DNA of 64,000 nucleotides from Neorhizobium vignae (GTDB taxonomy: Bacteria; Pseudomonadota; Alphaproteobacteria; Rhizobiales; Rhizobiaceae). Shown here piece by piece: positions 62,119 through 64,000 of the stretch. The stretch is taken from positions 1 through 64,000 of the forward strand of contig NZ_JNNU01000015.1 of assembly GCF_000732195.1 (NCBI RefSeq), given 5' to 3'. The number at the start of each line of letters is the position of its first letter. Within the stretch, counting starts at the first letter, position 1. Both the position numbers and the translations under genes were made by a program. Below the pieces are notes generated by a model, which saw only the letters and a program-made list of their open reading frames with translations, was not told the origin of the DNA and made no database searches.

Positions 62119-63711
62119 CTATTCGGCCTTCACCCACATCGGGTAAAGATCGACCTCGCCGGTGAAGCGGACCGGGCTGAACTTGAAGCCCTGCAGATAG
62201 TCGCGATGCGCCCAGCGGCGGTTCTGGAGCATGCCGAAGACTTCCGGCTGGTCGGCGACGATCTGCTTCTGGATGTCGGCATAGAGCTTGGCGCGGTCGT
62301 CCCAGTTGGTGGCGGCGCGGGCCTGGTCGATCATCTCCGAAACCTTCGGATTGTCGTAGAACATCATCGCGTAATACTGGCCCCAGCTCGCCTTGTGGTA
62401 CTGGTAGGCGACGGCATCCGGGTCGGTCGAAACCGGCGTCGTGAATACCGAGGTCATGGCCGGCGAGGTCTCGACCTTGGAACCGGCGGCGACCATGTTT
62501 GGCCACTGTTCCGGCTTGACCTCGACGGTGATGCCGAGTTCCTTCAGGTTGTCGAGCAGAACGAGGCCGATGCGGCGGGCTTCTTCGAGGCCTGCGACAT
62601 GGACATAAGGCAGGGTTATGCCGCCGTTCGGATAAGCCGATTTTGCCAGGTATTCCTTCGCCTTGGCGAGATCCTTGCGTGGCATGCCGGGAACGGCGAC
62701 ATGGCCCTTCATGGCGTCCGGCAGCGGGCTGGTCTCGAGCGAGGCGGCGCCGTTATAGATCTGGATCAGCGCATCGTAGTCGAGCGCATAGGCGATCGCC
62801 TTGCGCAGGTTGATGTCGGCTGTCGGACCCTTCTGGGTGTTGAACTTGATCCCGAAAGTGGTCATGCCCTTGTGGTCCTGGATGACCACGCCGGGGACGC
62901 GCTTGATCTGGATATAGTCGTCCGGCGTCAGACCTTCGACGATATCGGCTTCGCCGCGCTGCAGGGCAGCCTTCTGGGCGGCAGGTTCGCGGATGATCTT
63001 GTAGATGACGCCGGCCGGGCGGTTCTTTTCGCCCTGCGGCCAGCCCTTCCAGTAGCCAGCATTCGCTTCGATCTCATAAAGAACGTTCGGTTCCCAGCGG
63101 CCGAGCTTGAACGGGCCGGAGCCGGCGGCATGGTCGGTCAGCCACTTCTGGCCGTAGTCGCCATCCACCTCGTGGGCCTTCACCTCAGCCGGGTTGACAA
63201 CGAACCACCAGGGCAGGAAGGACAGGAATGGTGCGTAGGGCGCCCTGAGGTCGAAGCGGACGGTGTTGGCATCGACGGCGACGATGTTTTCCGGCGCGAG
63301 GAAGTCCTTGAGCATCCAGGCGACGCCCTTGTTGAGCTTCAGGCCGCGCTCGAAGGAGTAGCGCACGGCTTCGGCGGTCACCGGATCGCCGTTGTGGAAT
63401 TTGGCGTTCTTGGCGAGGTGGAAGGTCCAGCTCTTGCCATCGGCGCTGGTTTCCCACTTTTCGGCGAGCCATGGCTTGATCTCGGCCGGGTTGCCTTCGT
63501 ACTTGACCAGGGCGTCATAGACCGACTGCTGGATCATGCGCGTCGACCAGTCGTAGCGGATGTGCGGATCGAGGACCGGGATGGCCTGGCGACCGCCGAA
63601 GACGATGACATTGCCCTTGTCGGTACGCTCGAAGGCGTCGGCGGGCGCGGCGAGGATCGAAGAGGCGAGCAGCCCCGCGACCGCAACGTTTTTCAGGATT
63701 TTTCCGAACAT
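62119..63711 (-). CDS. Dpp/Opp-type ABC transporter substrate-binding protein 2
   Basis: A 530-residue family 5 binding protein with a signal peptide ending near PADA. MIQQSVYDALVKYEGNPAEI at about 53-72, KPWLAEKWETSADGKSWTFH at about 73-92 and GSGPFKLGRWEPNVLYEIEA at about 193-212 are family features. GAGGGAA precedes the ATG. It belongs to the dipeptide/oligopeptide/opine group; the ligand is unknown. It is only distantly like the binding protein at 45184. Confidence 0.9.
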   Translation of the reverse strand: MFGKILKNVAVAGLLASSILAAPADAFERTDKGNVIVFGGRQAIPVLDPHIRYDWSTRMIQQSVYDALVKYEGNPAEIKPWLAEKWETSADGKSWTFHLAKNAKFHNGDPVTAEAVRYSFERGLKLNKGVAWMLKDFLAPENIVAVDANTVRFDLRAPYAPFLSFLPWWFVVNPAEVKAHEVDGDYGQKWLTDHAAGSGPFKLGRWEPNVLYEIEANAGYWKGWPQGEKNRPAGVIYKIIREPAAQKAALQRGEADIVEGLTPDDYIQIKRVPGVVIQDHKGMTTFGIKFNTQKGPTADINLRKAIAYALDYDALIQIYNGAASLETSPLPDAMKGHVAVPGMPRKDLAKAKEYLAKSAYPNGGITLPYVHVAGLEEARRIGLVLLDNLKELGITVEVKPEQWPNMVAAGSKVETSPAMTSVFTTPVSTDPDAVAYQYHKASWGQYYAMMFYDNPKVSEMIDQARAATNWDDRAKLYADIQKQIVADQPEVFGMLQNRRWAHRDYLQGFKFSPVRFTGEVDLYPMWVKAE

Positions 63712-63744
63712 GTGGTTCCCTCTGTTTTTAATGTGGCTCGGTAA

Positions 63745-63999
63745 TCAGATCATCTGGCGGACGACGCCCGCGACGACGCGGCGCGACAACAGGACTGGGG
63801 CATCGACGGCGCGGCGCACCTCGTCCAGCATCCCGGCGGAATAACCCATGCAATGCATGACGATGAGGTCGCAGCCTTCGAGCGTCTTCGCCCGCTCACC
63901 CATATCGTCGCCGGCATAGGGCGAGGCGGCCACGAATTTGGGCTCGCCGCTGAAGACGTGGCGATCGGCGAAATCCTTGACCTGCCGTTCGAGTGGCAG
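63745..63999 (-). CDS. AroM-like protein, C-terminal part
   Basis: The frame is open to the window edge; 84 codons are visible and the start is outside. It contains GDDMGERAKTLEGCDLIVMH followed by CMGYSAGMLDEVRR and a hydrophobic end VLLSRRVVAGVVRQMI. The D-L-I-V-x-x-C-M-G-Y/F pattern is that of AroM family proteins, related to Asp/Glu racemase-like folds and often found beside Dpp-type importers. It lies 33 nt upstream of binding protein 2 and is probably in the same operon. Confidence 0.65.
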   Translation of the reverse strand: MPLERQVKDFADRHVFSGEPKFVAASPYAGDDMGERAKTLEGCDLIVMHCMGYSAGMLDEVRRAVDAPVLLSRRVVAGVVRQMI

Positions 64000-64000
64000 G

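Overview
The window is high-GC DNA from an alphaproteobacterium, most likely of the Rhizobium/Agrobacterium/Ensifer group. The grounds are family content rather than any marker gene: mocDEF-type genes, sitABCD preceded by two Mur-like palindromes, FNR/FixK-type boxes beside hemN and a pseudoazurin gene, many ABC importers of sugars and sugar acids with GntR/LacI regulators, and a GC-rich mosaic intergenic repeat typical of rhizobial genomes. No rRNA, tRNA, CRISPR, insertion sequence or phage gene was seen. It reads as accessory or megaplasmid-like catabolic territory, but replicon type cannot be read from it.

Layout. 0-3.2 kb: end of a PaoABC-type molybdenum aldehyde oxidoreductase operon. 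3.4-8.6 kb: a minus-strand group (cyclophilin-like protein, DUF4405 membrane protein, cytochrome P460, Tat-exported hydrolase, MFS exporter) divergent from a LysR regulator. 8.8-14.8 kb: TetR regulator divergent from an RND efflux operon with two tandem adaptors. 14.8-17.5 kb: lipoprotein hydrolase, DUF551-like protein, purU. 17.6-27.0 kb: an inositol/rhizopine-type locus made of a CUT2 importer, a TIM-barrel enzyme, a LacI regulator and divergent mocDEF, ending in a frameshifted PanB-family gene. 27.1-30.9 kb: sitABCD Mn/Fe importer. 31.0-35.9 kb: copper-acquisition genes (DUF2946, YcnI-type, CopC-CopD fusion) behind a good anaerobox, then a decayed nnrS fragment, hemN and a DUF6522 gene. 36.1-44.8 kb: a CUT1 sugar importer, two copies of a DHDPS-type aldolase + GntR module in opposite orientation, and a FAH-family hydratase between them. 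45-52 kb: a relic of another ABC ATPase, then a five-gene Dpp/Opp-type importer, a FadR-type GntR regulator and a hydrolase. 52-53 kb: non-coding repeats. 53-57 kb: an enolase-superfamily dehydratase/racemase divergent from a GntR regulator and kdgD, then pseudoazurin. 57-64 kb: a PHB-depolymerase-like esterase, a second Dpp/Opp-type importer with a fused double ATPase, and the end of an AroM-like gene.

How it fits together. Two themes stand out. One is uptake and breakdown of plant- or nodule-derived sugars, inositol derivatives and sugar acids: four sugar/peptide-class importers, three DHDPS-superfamily enzymes and six catabolic-type regulators. The other is a scattered low-oxygen and metal theme: anaeroboxes before the copper genes, hemN and pseudoazurin, with an nnrS remnant suggesting that a denitrification-related segment was once larger here. 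Three of the four solute-binding-protein importers carry a strong RNA hairpin directly after the binding-protein gene; the CUT1 importer does not.
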